From the NCBI RefSeq assembly GCF_040676675.1, contig NZ_JBFAPK010000063.1:1-30200 (forward strand): a stretch of DNA of 30,200 bases, read 5' to 3'. Each line of letters starts with the position of its first letter. Position 1 is the first letter of the stretch. The translations under genes were made by a program, and so were the position numbers. This document shows, piece by piece, positions 14,954-22,441 of this stretch. Below the pieces are notes generated by a model. That model was not told where the DNA came from, ran no database searches, and saw only the letters and a program-made list of their open reading frames with translations. The stretch comes from JBFAPK01 sp040676675 (lineage in GTDB: Bacteria > Actinomycetota > Actinomycetes > Mycobacteriales > Micromonosporaceae).

Positions 14954-15316
14954 ATGGCGCACGGGGAGGCCGAGCAGGGCCGCGCCGAAGGCGAGAAACC
15001 TTGCCTGCTTGGCAATCAGGAGCAGCAGCCGGCGACCGCCGGCTCCGGCAAGCTCCTGCGCTGGAGCTGCGGGGCGACGCCGCCTCTGATCGACGGTGCG
15101 GCGGCGGCGCCGGCCGACCGGAGCGAGACCGACGACCCCGCCGCCCGGGTGCCGCGCCAGCGCGTCGGCGAGCCGGCGGGCGAACCGGAGGCCGTCGCGG
15201 CGGGACCGACCTGCCGGCCCGACCGGCCCGGCTGGGCGGGGGCACACCGGCACGGCGCGGTACGTCCCCGGCCCCGGGCCACCCGGCGGGAGCGGCCACC
15301 GGACCGGTGGTGCTGA
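14954..15316 (+). CDS. possible small protein, unknown
   Basis: A 120-codon ORF starting at ATG 14954 with an ideal AAGGAG 5 nt upstream (14943-14948), and codons with G/C third positions. The product has no recognised domain. It contains cysteines at about 17, 39 and 87 and ends in WC; the second half is rich in Ala, Pro, Arg and Gly and looks disordered. It converges on the radical SAM gene with 9 bp between stops. The opposite strand and the other plus frame are also open here, so coding is not certain; the ribosome binding site is the main support. Confidence 0.35.
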   Translation: MAHGEAEQGRAEGEKPCLLGNQEQQPATAGSGKLLRWSCGATPPLIDGAAAAPADRSETDDPAARVPRQRVGEPAGEPEAVAAGPTCRPDRPGWAGAHRHGAVRPRPRATRRERPPDRWC

Positions 15317-15325
15317 GCCGCGGCG

Positions 15326-16654
15326 CTACCGCTCGACGGCAGGCTCGCCCGGCGCCGGCTGGGCCAGCAGCGGCAGCGTACGGCTGCGTCCCGGCCTCGG
15401 GTACGCCTTCGCGGCGGCGGCCAGCCGGTTCGCGTGTTCCCGCTGGCGCTGCCAGTGCCCGTAGAGCGCGCCCTGGCTGGAGAGCCGGTCCACCTCGCTG
15501 ATCGTGGCCGGGTCGACGTCGCCGGGCGGGGCGTCCCGCCAGGGCGTGCCGGGCAGCGGCATGAAGGTGTGCGCGTGGATCCGGGCGCCGAGTTCGGCGA
15601 GTTCCCGAGCCAGGGCGAGCGAGTCGCGTACCTCGTCGGGGCCCTCGCCGGGCATGCCGAAGATCATGTCTACGTTGATCCGGAACCCCTCCTGCACGCC
15701 GAGGCGGACCGCCCGCCGCACCTCCTCGACGCCGTGCCCGCGCTTCGCCGCCGCCAGCACGTCGGCCGAGCCGGACTGGGCCCCGACGATCAGGTTGTCG
15801 TTGTCGCAGTACCGGCGGACCAGGCGCAGCGCCTCCACACTGACGTGTTCCGGGCGGATCTCCGAGGGGAAGGAGCCGAAGAAGACTCGCCCGTGCGGGC
15901 CGATCTCCTCCCGGGCCGCGGCGAGCAGCTCGCGTACCGCCTCCAGGTTCGGCTCCTCCGACTGTGATCCGTACGACAGCGAGGTGGGGGTGATGAAGCG
16001 CACGTCCCGCAGGCCGTGTTCGCGCATCCGGCGTACGTGCCAGCGGACGTTCTCCACCGACCGGTGCCGGAACCGGGCCGAGAACATGAACGGCGTCTGG
16101 CAGAACCGGCAGGCGTAGACGCAGCCCCGGGTGATCTCGATCGGGTTGTACCGCCGGTGGTCGACCGGGAAGGCGCGGTACGCGTCCAGCTCGCGGCGCT
16201 CCGCCCGGCCGGTGCGCACCACCGCCCCGGCGGCGTCCCGGTAGACCAGCCCCGCCACGCCCTCCGGCAGACCGCCGGCGTCGACCAGGGAGAGCAGGGT
16301 CGTCTCGCCCTCGCCCACCGCGGCGATGTCCCACCCGGCGTCGAGGGTCTGGATCGGCTCGGCGGTGGCGTGCACGCCGCCCGCCACGTGCACCGCGCCG
16401 GGCGCCGCCAGCCTGATCCGGGCCAGCTCCTCGGCGAGGGTGGCGGCGTCCGGCGAGTAGAACGACCAGAGCACCAGGACCCGTTCGGCCGTGGCCTCGC
16501 GGATCGCGGTCACGCACTCCTGTTCGGTGGTGGCGAAGACGACCCCGTACCGGGTGCCGGTGCGGTGCTCCTCCAGCGCCGCGAGGAGGGTGTGGTGGCC
16601 GTACGTGACCGCCTTGCGGTAACGCAGCACGAGCAACAGGTCGAGCCGGGACAT
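15326..16654 (-). CDS. B12-binding-domain/radical SAM protein, MJ_1487-like
   Basis: A 442-aa protein. Residues 1-150 form a Rossmann-like B12-binding-type domain (VLVLWSFYSPDAA, VHVAGGVHATAEP, AAVGEGETTLLSLV), though the DxHxxG cobalamin motif is not seen. The radical SAM core starts near 170 with CVYACRFC (Cys178, 182, 185), which binds a 4Fe-4S cluster, followed by FITPTSLSYGS, GAQSGSADVL and the INVDMIFGMPGE block. The GEGE segment and the overall order recall the B12-binding/radical SAM family first seen in methanogens (MJ_1487 type); this assignment is from memory of the family. The reaction is unknown. ATG 16654 has TACAGT 7 nt upstream and no ribosome binding site. Stop TAG. Confidence 0.82.
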   Translation of the reverse strand: MSRLDLLLVLRYRKAVTYGHHTLLAALEEHRTGTRYGVVFATTEQECVTAIREATAERVLVLWSFYSPDAATLAEELARIRLAAPGAVHVAGGVHATAEPIQTLDAGWDIAAVGEGETTLLSLVDAGGLPEGVAGLVYRDAAGAVVRTGRAERRELDAYRAFPVDHRRYNPIEITRGCVYACRFCQTPFMFSARFRHRSVENVRWHVRRMREHGLRDVRFITPTSLSYGSQSEEPNLEAVRELLAAAREEIGPHGRVFFGSFPSEIRPEHVSVEALRLVRRYCDNDNLIVGAQSGSADVLAAAKRGHGVEEVRRAVRLGVQEGFRINVDMIFGMPGEGPDEVRDSLALARELAELGARIHAHTFMPLPGTPWRDAPPGDVDPATISEVDRLSSQGALYGHWQRQREHANRLAAAAKAYPRPGRSRTLPLLAQPAPGEPAVER

Positions 16655-16661
16655 GCGGCGA

Positions 16662-16667
16662 ACTGTA
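16662..16667 (-). promoter_or_regulatory. -10-like hexamer TACAGT for a leaderless start
   Basis: TACAGT on the minus strand fits TANNNT and ends 7 nt before ATG 16654. It lies in the 30-bp gap behind the exported-protein gene, so the radical SAM gene can be transcribed on its own. Confidence 0.5.
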
Positions 16668-16684
16668 GCGGCCGGTCGCGGACC

Positions 16685-17350
16685 CTAGCGGGTGCGGCGG
16701 CGTACCAGCAGCGAGATGCCGGCCAGCCCGAGCGTGATCAGGAGGATCACCCCGGTGTTGAGCAGCAGCAGCCGGCGCAGGTCGGTCAGGACGTTGTCGA
16801 GGTCCTCGCTCGGCTTCGTGGGAGCGTCGGGGATCGCCTTGGCGCCGCCGCCGATGCCGCCGCTGACCGGGACGCCGTCCTGCTGCGGCAGCGGCACCCC
16901 GGCCGCCAGCAGCGCCTCGGTCATGCTGAGCCGGCCGAAGAACCACGCCGGGCCGCTGCTGTTCTTGCGGCTGTCCGGCTGCTTGGCCGGCCGGCAGGCG
17001 CGCGGTCCGCCCTTCGCCAGCGGATAGAGGTCGTACGTCTGCTTCGGCGTCTCACCGGCGAGCACCACGACCGTGTACTTCGGGCCGAGGTCCTCGGCGG
17101 AGAGGGCGTTGGTCTGCCCGGGGCCGCTGAGCCAGTTCACCTGCTCCATCACGGCGCCGAACCGCACGGCGTCGGCGTCCGCGCGGATGGTCAGCGGAGT
17201 GGCGATACCGTCCCCGGTGATGCTCACGCCCGCCGGCGGGGGCGGGGGTGTCGGTGCCGCGTACGCGGCCGTACCGGCCAACGGCGACACGAGCGCGACC
17301 GCCAGCGCCGCTATCGCGACCCCGAGCCGACGAATCACCCTTCGGACCAT
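16685..17350 (-). CDS. exported, C-terminally membrane-anchored protein of unknown function
   Basis: 221 aa. An N-terminal signal peptide (basic MVRRVIRRLG, hydrophobic 11-24, cleavage near AYA at about 31) is followed by a Pro-rich linker, an extracellular domain (about 40-165), a polar segment and a C-terminal membrane helix (about 198-216) ending RRRTR on the inner side. The stretch KYTVVVLAGETPKQTYDLYP and the AWFFGRLSM region look conserved-protein-like, but I cannot name the family. The start is firm: GAGGAGG lies 6-8 nt before ATG 17350. It lies 30 bp upstream of the radical SAM gene on the same strand. It is divergent from the CopC-like gene across 234 bp. Confidence 0.75.
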   Translation of the reverse strand: MVRRVIRRLGVAIAALAVALVSPLAGTAAYAAPTPPPPPAGVSITGDGIATPLTIRADADAVRFGAVMEQVNWLSGPGQTNALSAEDLGPKYTVVVLAGETPKQTYDLYPLAKGGPRACRPAKQPDSRKNSSGPAWFFGRLSMTEALLAAGVPLPQQDGVPVSGGIGGGAKAIPDAPTKPSEDLDNVLTDLRRLLLLNTGVILLITLGLAGISLLVRRRTR

Positions 17351-17452
17351 CGCCGACCTCCTCGCCCCGTTTCGATGGATGGCCTTGCCGCAGGCGCTGG
17401 TTTGGTCGTGGAAAGCGCGGATCGTGCCCGCTGAGGCAGGCGCGTGATCCTC

Positions 17453-17476
17453 ACCTTCTTAGACTCCGCAGAAGGT
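17453..17476. promoter_or_regulatory. inverted repeat in the divergent region
   Basis: ACCTTCT and AGAAGGT pair perfectly with a 10-nt spacer. It lies in the 17351-17584 region between the exported-protein gene and the CopC-like gene, a relatively AT-richer stretch, and is a candidate operator, possibly for metal control of the CopC-like gene (inference). Confidence 0.4.
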
Positions 17477-17571
17477 CGTTCCGTTGCACCCGAACGACCA
17501 GTATTTGGAACTATCTGCGATCTCGGGTCGACATCTGACGAGCCATTGATCGGAGGCACGAATCGTACCGG

Positions 17572-17577
17572 TACGGT
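17572..17577 (+). promoter_or_regulatory. -10-like hexamer TACGGT for a leaderless start
   Basis: TACGGT fits TANNNT and ends 7 nt before ATG 17585. It supports this start over an in-frame GTG at 17576 that overlaps the hexamer. Confidence 0.5.
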
Positions 17578-17584
17578 GTCGTCC

Positions 17585-18199
17585 ATGCGGGACAGGGGGA
17601 CCCGGAAAACCGGGCTGCTGTTGGCGATCGCGGTGGGGCTCGTCGGTGCCCTGCTTCCGGCCCTGCCGGCGGCGGCGCACAACTCGCTGGTGGGCAGCGA
17701 CCCCGCCAACGGGGCCCGCCTGCCGGCGGCCCCGGAGCGGGTCCGGCTGAACTTCCTGTCCCGGCTCGACCCGGACACCACGAAGCTCACCATTACCGGG
17801 CCGGACAACGTCGACGCGCTGGGCGGGAAGCCCGCCTTCGACGGCGCGAAGGTCTCCGCGCCACTGCGCCCCGGCGCGGCCGGTCTCTACATCGTCGGGT
17901 ACCAGGTCGCCTCCGGCGACGGGCACCCGATCAAGGGCGAGATCCGGTTCACCCTCACCGTCGGCGTGGCCACGGCCACGCCGAGCCCCGGGCCGGTCGC
18001 CACGAGCGCGCCGGTCGCCGCCGTGACGCCGCCCGGCGCGACCCCACCCGGTGCGACGGCGAGCCCGACCTACCGGGCCACGGGCGGCCTGACCCGCGAG
18101 GACGGGACGCCGTGGTGGCTCTGGGCCGGCGGCGGCGTACTGGTGATCCTGCTTCTCGGCGGCGGCGCGCTGCTGCTACGCCGCCGCCGGTCGGCCTGA
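17585..18199 (+). CDS. CopC-family copper-binding protein, membrane anchored
   Basis: 204 aa. Signal peptide 1-31 (RTRKTG, then LLLAIAVGLVGALLPALPAAA) with cleavage leaving His32 as the new N-terminus (HNSLVGSDPANG). An N-terminal His and a later GDGHPIKGEIRF His are the usual copper(II) ligands of CopC/YcnJ-type domains. The CopC domain ends near 135, then a Pro/Ala/Thr linker and a C-terminal helix (about 176-198) followed by RRRR. It probably handles copper on the outer face of the membrane. The usual partner CopD is not fused or adjacent, so it is a stand-alone copy. The gene converges on gltX with a hairpin between. Confidence 0.85.
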   Translation: MRDRGTRKTGLLLAIAVGLVGALLPALPAAAHNSLVGSDPANGARLPAAPERVRLNFLSRLDPDTTKLTITGPDNVDALGGKPAFDGAKVSAPLRPGAAGLYIVGYQVASGDGHPIKGEIRFTLTVGVATATPSPGPVATSAPVAAVTPPGATPPGATASPTYRATGGLTREDGTPWWLWAGGGVLVILLLGGGALLLRRRRSA

Positions 18200-18222
18200 C
18201 CGACCCGGGCTGACCGGCCCGG

Positions 18223-18251
18223 CCCGGGCGCCGCGTCCTGACGGCGCCGGG
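18223..18251. terminator. hairpin between convergent copC-like gene and gltX
   Basis: CCCGGGCGCCG (18223-18233) pairs with CGGCGCCGGG (18242-18251) with one bulged G around an 8-nt loop. It lies in the 69-bp gap between two convergent genes and could end transcription from both sides. Confidence 0.6.
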
Positions 18252-18268
18252 ACGGGCGGTCGGTCGGA

Positions 18269-19678
18269 TCAGGGCAGGCGGAGCCGGGCCGCGCGCAGCC
18301 GGGCGAGGGTCCGCTCGCGGCCGAGCACCTCCAGCGACTCGAAGAGCGGCAGGCCGACGGTACGGCCGGTCACCGCGACCCGTACCGGGGCCTGGGTCTT
18401 GCCGAGCTTCAGCCCGCGCGCCGCGCCGACCTCCTCGAGCGTCTCCTTGAGCGTCGCGGCGTCCCACGACGGCAGCCCCTCGAAGGCGGCCACCGCGGCG
18501 TCGAGCAGCTCCGCCGCGCCCTCCTTCATGGTCTTCGCCCAGGCGGCCTCGTCGATCAACGGCGACTCCAGGAAGAGGAAGTCGACGTTCGGGACGACCT
18601 CGCTGAGCACCGCGATCCGGGTCTGGGCCAGCGGGGCCACCGCCGCGAAGGCGTCGGCGTCGAACTCCTCCGGCCGCCACGGCGGCGGGGCGATCGTGGC
18701 GGTACCGGTCAGCCAGGGCTGGCAGGCGGCGACGAACTCGGCGACCGGCAGCGCCCGGATGTACTCGCCGTTGAAGGCGCGCAGCTTCTTCTCGTCGAAG
18801 AAGGCGGGGGAGGGGTTCACCTCCTCCAGCCGGAACTCCGACTCGATCACCGACCACGGCACGATCTCGCGGTCGCCCGAGGGCGCCCAGCCGAGCAGCA
18901 TCAGGTAGTTACGCATCGCCGAGGCGAGGTAGCCCTCGTCCCGGTACGCCTCCAGGGCCACCTTGTCGCGCCGCTTCGAGAGCTTCTGGCGCTTCTCGTT
19001 CACCACCACCGGCACGTGTGCCCAGACCGGCGGCTTGACCCCGAGCGCCTCCCAGAGCAACTGCTGCTTCGGCGTGTTGGGCAGGTGCTCCTCGGCCCGG
19101 ATCACGTGCGTGATCCCCATGATCATGTCGTCGACCACGTTGGCCAGGAGGAAGACCGGCGAGCCGTCGCCCCGGGCGATCACGAAGTCCTCGATGAGCT
19201 TGTTCTCGAAGGTCGGCTCGCCCCGGATCAGGTCGACCACCACGGTCTCGCCCTCGTCGGGCGTACGGAAGCGCAGCGCCCGCCCCTCGCCCGGCCCGAG
19301 GCCCCGGTCCCGGCAGTAGCCGTCGTAGCCCTGGTACTGCGATCCGGTGCGGGCCTGGACCGCCTCGCGGGTGCAGTCGCAGTAGTAGGCCCGGCCGGCG
19401 CCGTAGAGCCGCCCGGCCGCGTCCCGGTGCTGCTGCGCGTTGGCCGACTGGAAGTGCGGCCCCTCGTACGTGCCCCGCTCGATGCCGATCCAGTCCAGCG
19501 CGGAGAGGATCCCCTCGGTCCATTCGGGGCGGTTCCGGGCGGCGTCGGTGTCCTCGATGCGGAGCACGAAGACCCCGCCCTGCTGTTTGGCGTAAATCCA
19601 GTTCTGCAGGGCCGAGCGGGCACCGCCGACGTGGAACATACCGGTCGGAGAAGGGGCGAAGCGTACGCGTACCGTCAC
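18269..19678 (-). CDS. gltX: glutamate-tRNA ligase
   Basis: Charges tRNA-Glu. 469 aa. Class I signature HVGG (16-19) in FAPSPTGMFHVGGAR, IEDTDAARN, the KMSKS-type KLSKR (232-236), and a Cys-rich segment with Cys100, Cys102 and Cys122 that suggests a zinc site. The C-terminal anticodon-binding part ends at about 465. GTG 19678 has TAGGCT 6 nt upstream and no ribosome binding site, and the N-terminus MTVRVRFAPSPTG begins where the family begins. I cannot tell from the window whether this is the only GltX of the organism. Downstream is a bidirectional hairpin. Confidence 0.95.
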   Translation of the reverse strand: MTVRVRFAPSPTGMFHVGGARSALQNWIYAKQQGGVFVLRIEDTDAARNRPEWTEGILSALDWIGIERGTYEGPHFQSANAQQHRDAAGRLYGAGRAYYCDCTREAVQARTGSQYQGYDGYCRDRGLGPGEGRALRFRTPDEGETVVVDLIRGEPTFENKLIEDFVIARGDGSPVFLLANVVDDMIMGITHVIRAEEHLPNTPKQQLLWEALGVKPPVWAHVPVVVNEKRQKLSKRRDKVALEAYRDEGYLASAMRNYLMLLGWAPSGDREIVPWSVIESEFRLEEVNPSPAFFDEKKLRAFNGEYIRALPVAEFVAACQPWLTGTATIAPPPWRPEEFDADAFAAVAPLAQTRIAVLSEVVPNVDFLFLESPLIDEAAWAKTMKEGAAELLDAAVAAFEGLPSWDAATLKETLEEVGAARGLKLGKTQAPVRVAVTGRTVGLPLFESLEVLGRERTLARLRAARLRLP

Positions 19679-19684
19679 GGCCCA

Positions 19685-19690
19685 AGCCTA
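19685..19690 (-). promoter_or_regulatory. -10-like hexamer TAGGCT for a leaderless start
   Basis: TAGGCT on the minus strand fits TANNNT and ends 6 nt before GTG 19678. The rest of the 19691-19897 spacer towards the permease gene holds no structure I can support apart from the permease ribosome binding site. Confidence 0.5.
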
Positions 19691-19897
19691 CGGCCGTCCC
19701 CCGGAGGCCGTGCCACCAGGTTTCCGGGCCGACCCGGTCGGGCAGCTATCGTCGCCGGGCGCCGCCGACCAGGGCGGATGCGGGCACACCGGGGCCGCCG
19801 CCCCGGGGCACCGGGCCACGGGTAGCACCCCCACGGGGTATCGGCGCCACGGGTGCCGGCGCTGCCGATGTCGACGCCGACGGCGAGGAGGAACGGG

Positions 19898-21136
19898 TTG
19901 GGCACGGGGGAACGGTCACGGGTCGGGCGACGGCTCGGGCTGGCCGGGGCCGGGCGACAAATCGGGCTGGCCGGGGCCGACCTGCTCGCCCTGGGCCTGC
20001 TCGCGCTCGGTCTGCTCCTGCTCGCCGCCGGTCTCGTACCGGCCAGCGACGCCGGCGCCACGCTGCGGCGGGTCGCGCCGCTGCTGGTCTTCCTCGCGGC
20101 CGTGCTCGTCCTGGCCGAGCTGGCCACCCGGGCGGAGTTCTTCGACGTGCTGGCCGCCCGGGTGGCGATCGCCGCCCGGGGCAGCTATCCGGCGCTCTTC
20201 GCCCTGGTCGTCGGGCTCGCCGTGCTGACCACCGTGATCCTCAACCTGGACACGACCGCCGTCCTGCTCACCCCCGTGATGCTCGCCACCGCGGCCCGCG
20301 CCGGCATCGCGCCGACGCCGCTGGCGATGACCACGGTCTGGCTGGCGAACACCGGCAGCCTGCTGCTGCCGGTCTCGAACCTGACCAACCTGCTCGCCGC
20401 CGACCGGCTGGGGCTGCCCGTGCCGCGGTTCGCCGGCCGGATGGCGCTGCCGGCGGCGGTCACCCTGCTGGTCACCGCCGCCGGGCTCTGGATCTTCTAC
20501 TGGCGCCGGGGCCGGCGCGCCCGCGACCGGTACGAGCCGCCGGAACCGCTGGCACCCCGCGATCGAGTGCTCTTCGGTACGGCCGCCGCGACCTGCGCGG
20601 CGTTCGTGGCGGGCATTCTGGCCGGCGTACCGATCGAGGCGGTCGCGGTCGGCGGCGCGCTGGTGCTGCTGGCGGCCTTCGCGGTGCGGGCCCGGGGCGA
20701 GCTGAGCTGGCGGCTGTTGCCGTGGCAGCTGCTCGCCTCGGTCGGCGGGCTGTTCCTGATCGTCGACACGCTCGGCCGGCACGGCCTGACGCCGCTGTTG
20801 CGGGCGGCCGTCGGCGAGGACCCCGGCGCGCCCGGGGTGTGGCGGGCGGCGGCCACCGGCGGGGTGCTGGCCAACCTGATCAACAATCTGCCCGCGTACC
20901 TGGCGGGCGAGGCGGTCGTGCCGGCGGGCCACACCGACGCGCTGCTCGGTCTGCTGATCGGCACCAACGTGGGTCCGCTCGTGCTGCCGTGGGCGTCGCT
21001 GGCGACGCTGCTCTGGCTGGAGCGCTGCCGGTCGGCCGGACTGCGCGTCGAATGGGGGCGGTTCGTCGGGACCGGCACGGTGACGGCGGCCGTCTCGCTC
21101 GCCGGGGCGGTGGCCGCCCTGCTGCTCACCCGCTGA
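19898..21136 (+). CDS. ArsB/NhaD-type (ion transporter superfamily) permease
   Basis: 412 aa with about ten to twelve hydrophobic segments. The repeated signature of the family is present in both halves: NLDTTAVLLTPV in the first and NLINNLPAYL followed by IGTNVGPLV in the second. These mark ArsB-like or SLC13/NhaD-like transporters of anions such as arsenite, or sodium-coupled substrates. There is no arsR, arsC or arsA nearby, so arsenite export is only one option. I chose TTG 19898 because GAGGAGG lies 6 nt upstream; an in-frame ATG at 19868 and GTG at 19853 lack such a site. It converges on the MFS gene with 30 bp between stops. Confidence 0.83.
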   Translation: MGTGERSRVGRRLGLAGAGRQIGLAGADLLALGLLALGLLLLAAGLVPASDAGATLRRVAPLLVFLAAVLVLAELATRAEFFDVLAARVAIAARGSYPALFALVVGLAVLTTVILNLDTTAVLLTPVMLATAARAGIAPTPLAMTTVWLANTGSLLLPVSNLTNLLAADRLGLPVPRFAGRMALPAAVTLLVTAAGLWIFYWRRGRRARDRYEPPEPLAPRDRVLFGTAAATCAAFVAGILAGVPIEAVAVGGALVLLAAFAVRARGELSWRLLPWQLLASVGGLFLIVDTLGRHGLTPLLRAAVGEDPGAPGVWRAAATGGVLANLINNLPAYLAGEAVVPAGHTDALLGLLIGTNVGPLVLPWASLATLLWLERCRSAGLRVEWGRFVGTGTVTAAVSLAGAVAALLLTR

Positions 21137-21166
21137 CGCCGACCCGCTCCGGCAGGACGCGTACCG

Positions 21167-22441
21167 TCACGGCACGCTCCGGATGCGGACCACCAGGGCG
21201 CTGCCGAGCAGCGTGATCGCGGCCGTCGCGGCGTAGAGGGTGGGGTAGCCGCCGAGGTGCACCACGATCGGGGCGGAGAGCGCCGGCCCGAGCACCTGCG
21301 GGGCCGCGTTCGCGATGTTGATCACACCGAGGTCCTTGGCCCGGTCGGTGGCCCGGGGCAGCACCTGCGTGATCAGGGCGGCGTCGACGGAGAGGTAGGC
21401 CCCGTAGCCGGCGCCGAGCAGCACCGCCGCCACCACGGCCGCCGGCCAGATCGGCCAGACGGCCAGCAGCAGCGCGGCGACCGCCATGATCACCCCGGAC
21501 CAGATGACGAAGACCTTCCGCCGGCCGGAGCGGTCCGAGATCCGTCCGGAGACCACGGCGGTGGCCGCCATGCCGGCCGTGTAGAGCAGGATCAGGATCA
21601 GCAGCCCGCTCTCCGGATCACCGTGGCGCACCTGGTCCTGGAGGAAGTAGAGCAGGTAGAGCGTGCCGAGCGCGTTGCCCATCTGCACGAGGAAACGGGT
21701 GCCCCAGGCCCAGGCGAAGTCCGGGTGCCGGCGCGGGTCGATCCACAGGCCCGCGAGCAGGTCGCGGGGGCGCAGCGGCGGCCGGTGCCGGCGCGGCAGC
21801 GGATCGTCCGGGGTGAGCAGCGCGAACGGCAGCGCCAGCAGCAGGAGGGCCCCGGCCACGGCGAGGTAGCCGGACGCGGTACCGCCCGCCGCCGTCACCA
21901 GCGCCGCCCCGACCACGAGCCCGAGCGCCTGCGGGATGCCGACCCAGCCGGAGACGCCGCCGCGCTGGCGCACCGGTACCCGGTCCGGGACGGCGGCCGT
22001 CAGCGTGGCGAGCATCGCGTTGAGGCAGACCTGGGCGGCGACCCAGGCGACCGTGATGCCGAGGACGCCGTGCTGCCGGGTCAGCAGCACCAGCGCCGCC
22101 GCGCCGAGCAGCGCCCCGCCGATGGTCCAGACGTGCCGGCGGCCGAACTCCCGCCCGCCCAGCCGCGGGCCGGTACGGTCGGAGAGCGCTCCGGCGAGCG
22201 GGTTGGCGATCACGGCGGCCAGCGCGCCGAAGCCGGTGACTACGGCGAACGCGGCCTCCTTGCCGTCCGGCACGACCGACTCGACCTGCTGCGGCAGCAG
22301 GATCTGGATCGGGGTGAAGAAGGCCGCCCAGACCCCGAGGTTGGCGCTGAAGATCAGCGCGATCCAGCCTCGACCCACCGGTACGGTCGGCTCGGCCAGC
22401 GCGGCCGGCGGCGCCGCCCGGGCCGGGTCCAGCGCGGTCAT
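21167..22441 (-). CDS. MFS transporter, probably for a beta-glucoside
   Basis: 424 aa with twelve predicted membrane segments. MFS motif A-like loops are visible: GALSDRTGPRLGGREFGRR after TM2 and GRISDRSGRRKVF in the second half. ATG 22441 overlaps the GH1 stop by ATGA, so transporter and glycosidase are co-translated, which points to uptake of a beta-glucoside or cello-oligosaccharide (inference from context). The GRR/SDR pattern resembles sugar symporters such as the SLC45/GPH-like group. Confidence 0.86.
   Translation of the reverse strand: MTALDPARAAPPAALAEPTVPVGRGWIALIFSANLGVWAAFFTPIQILLPQQVESVVPDGKEAAFAVVTGFGALAAVIANPLAGALSDRTGPRLGGREFGRRHVWTIGGALLGAAALVLLTRQHGVLGITVAWVAAQVCLNAMLATLTAAVPDRVPVRQRGGVSGWVGIPQALGLVVGAALVTAAGGTASGYLAVAGALLLLALPFALLTPDDPLPRRHRPPLRPRDLLAGLWIDPRRHPDFAWAWGTRFLVQMGNALGTLYLLYFLQDQVRHGDPESGLLILILLYTAGMAATAVVSGRISDRSGRRKVFVIWSGVIMAVAALLLAVWPIWPAAVVAAVLLGAGYGAYLSVDAALITQVLPRATDRAKDLGVINIANAAPQVLGPALSAPIVVHLGGYPTLYAATAAITLLGSALVVRIRSVP

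Noticed and set aside
14558..15253. 231-codon minus-strand ORF
   Set aside because: It crosses the end of the membrane-protein gene, has no good ribosome binding site and no recognisable domain.
19898..21136. Arsenic resistance operon
   Set aside because: The permease resembles ArsB, but no ArsR, ArsC, ArsA or ACR3 gene is present around it.
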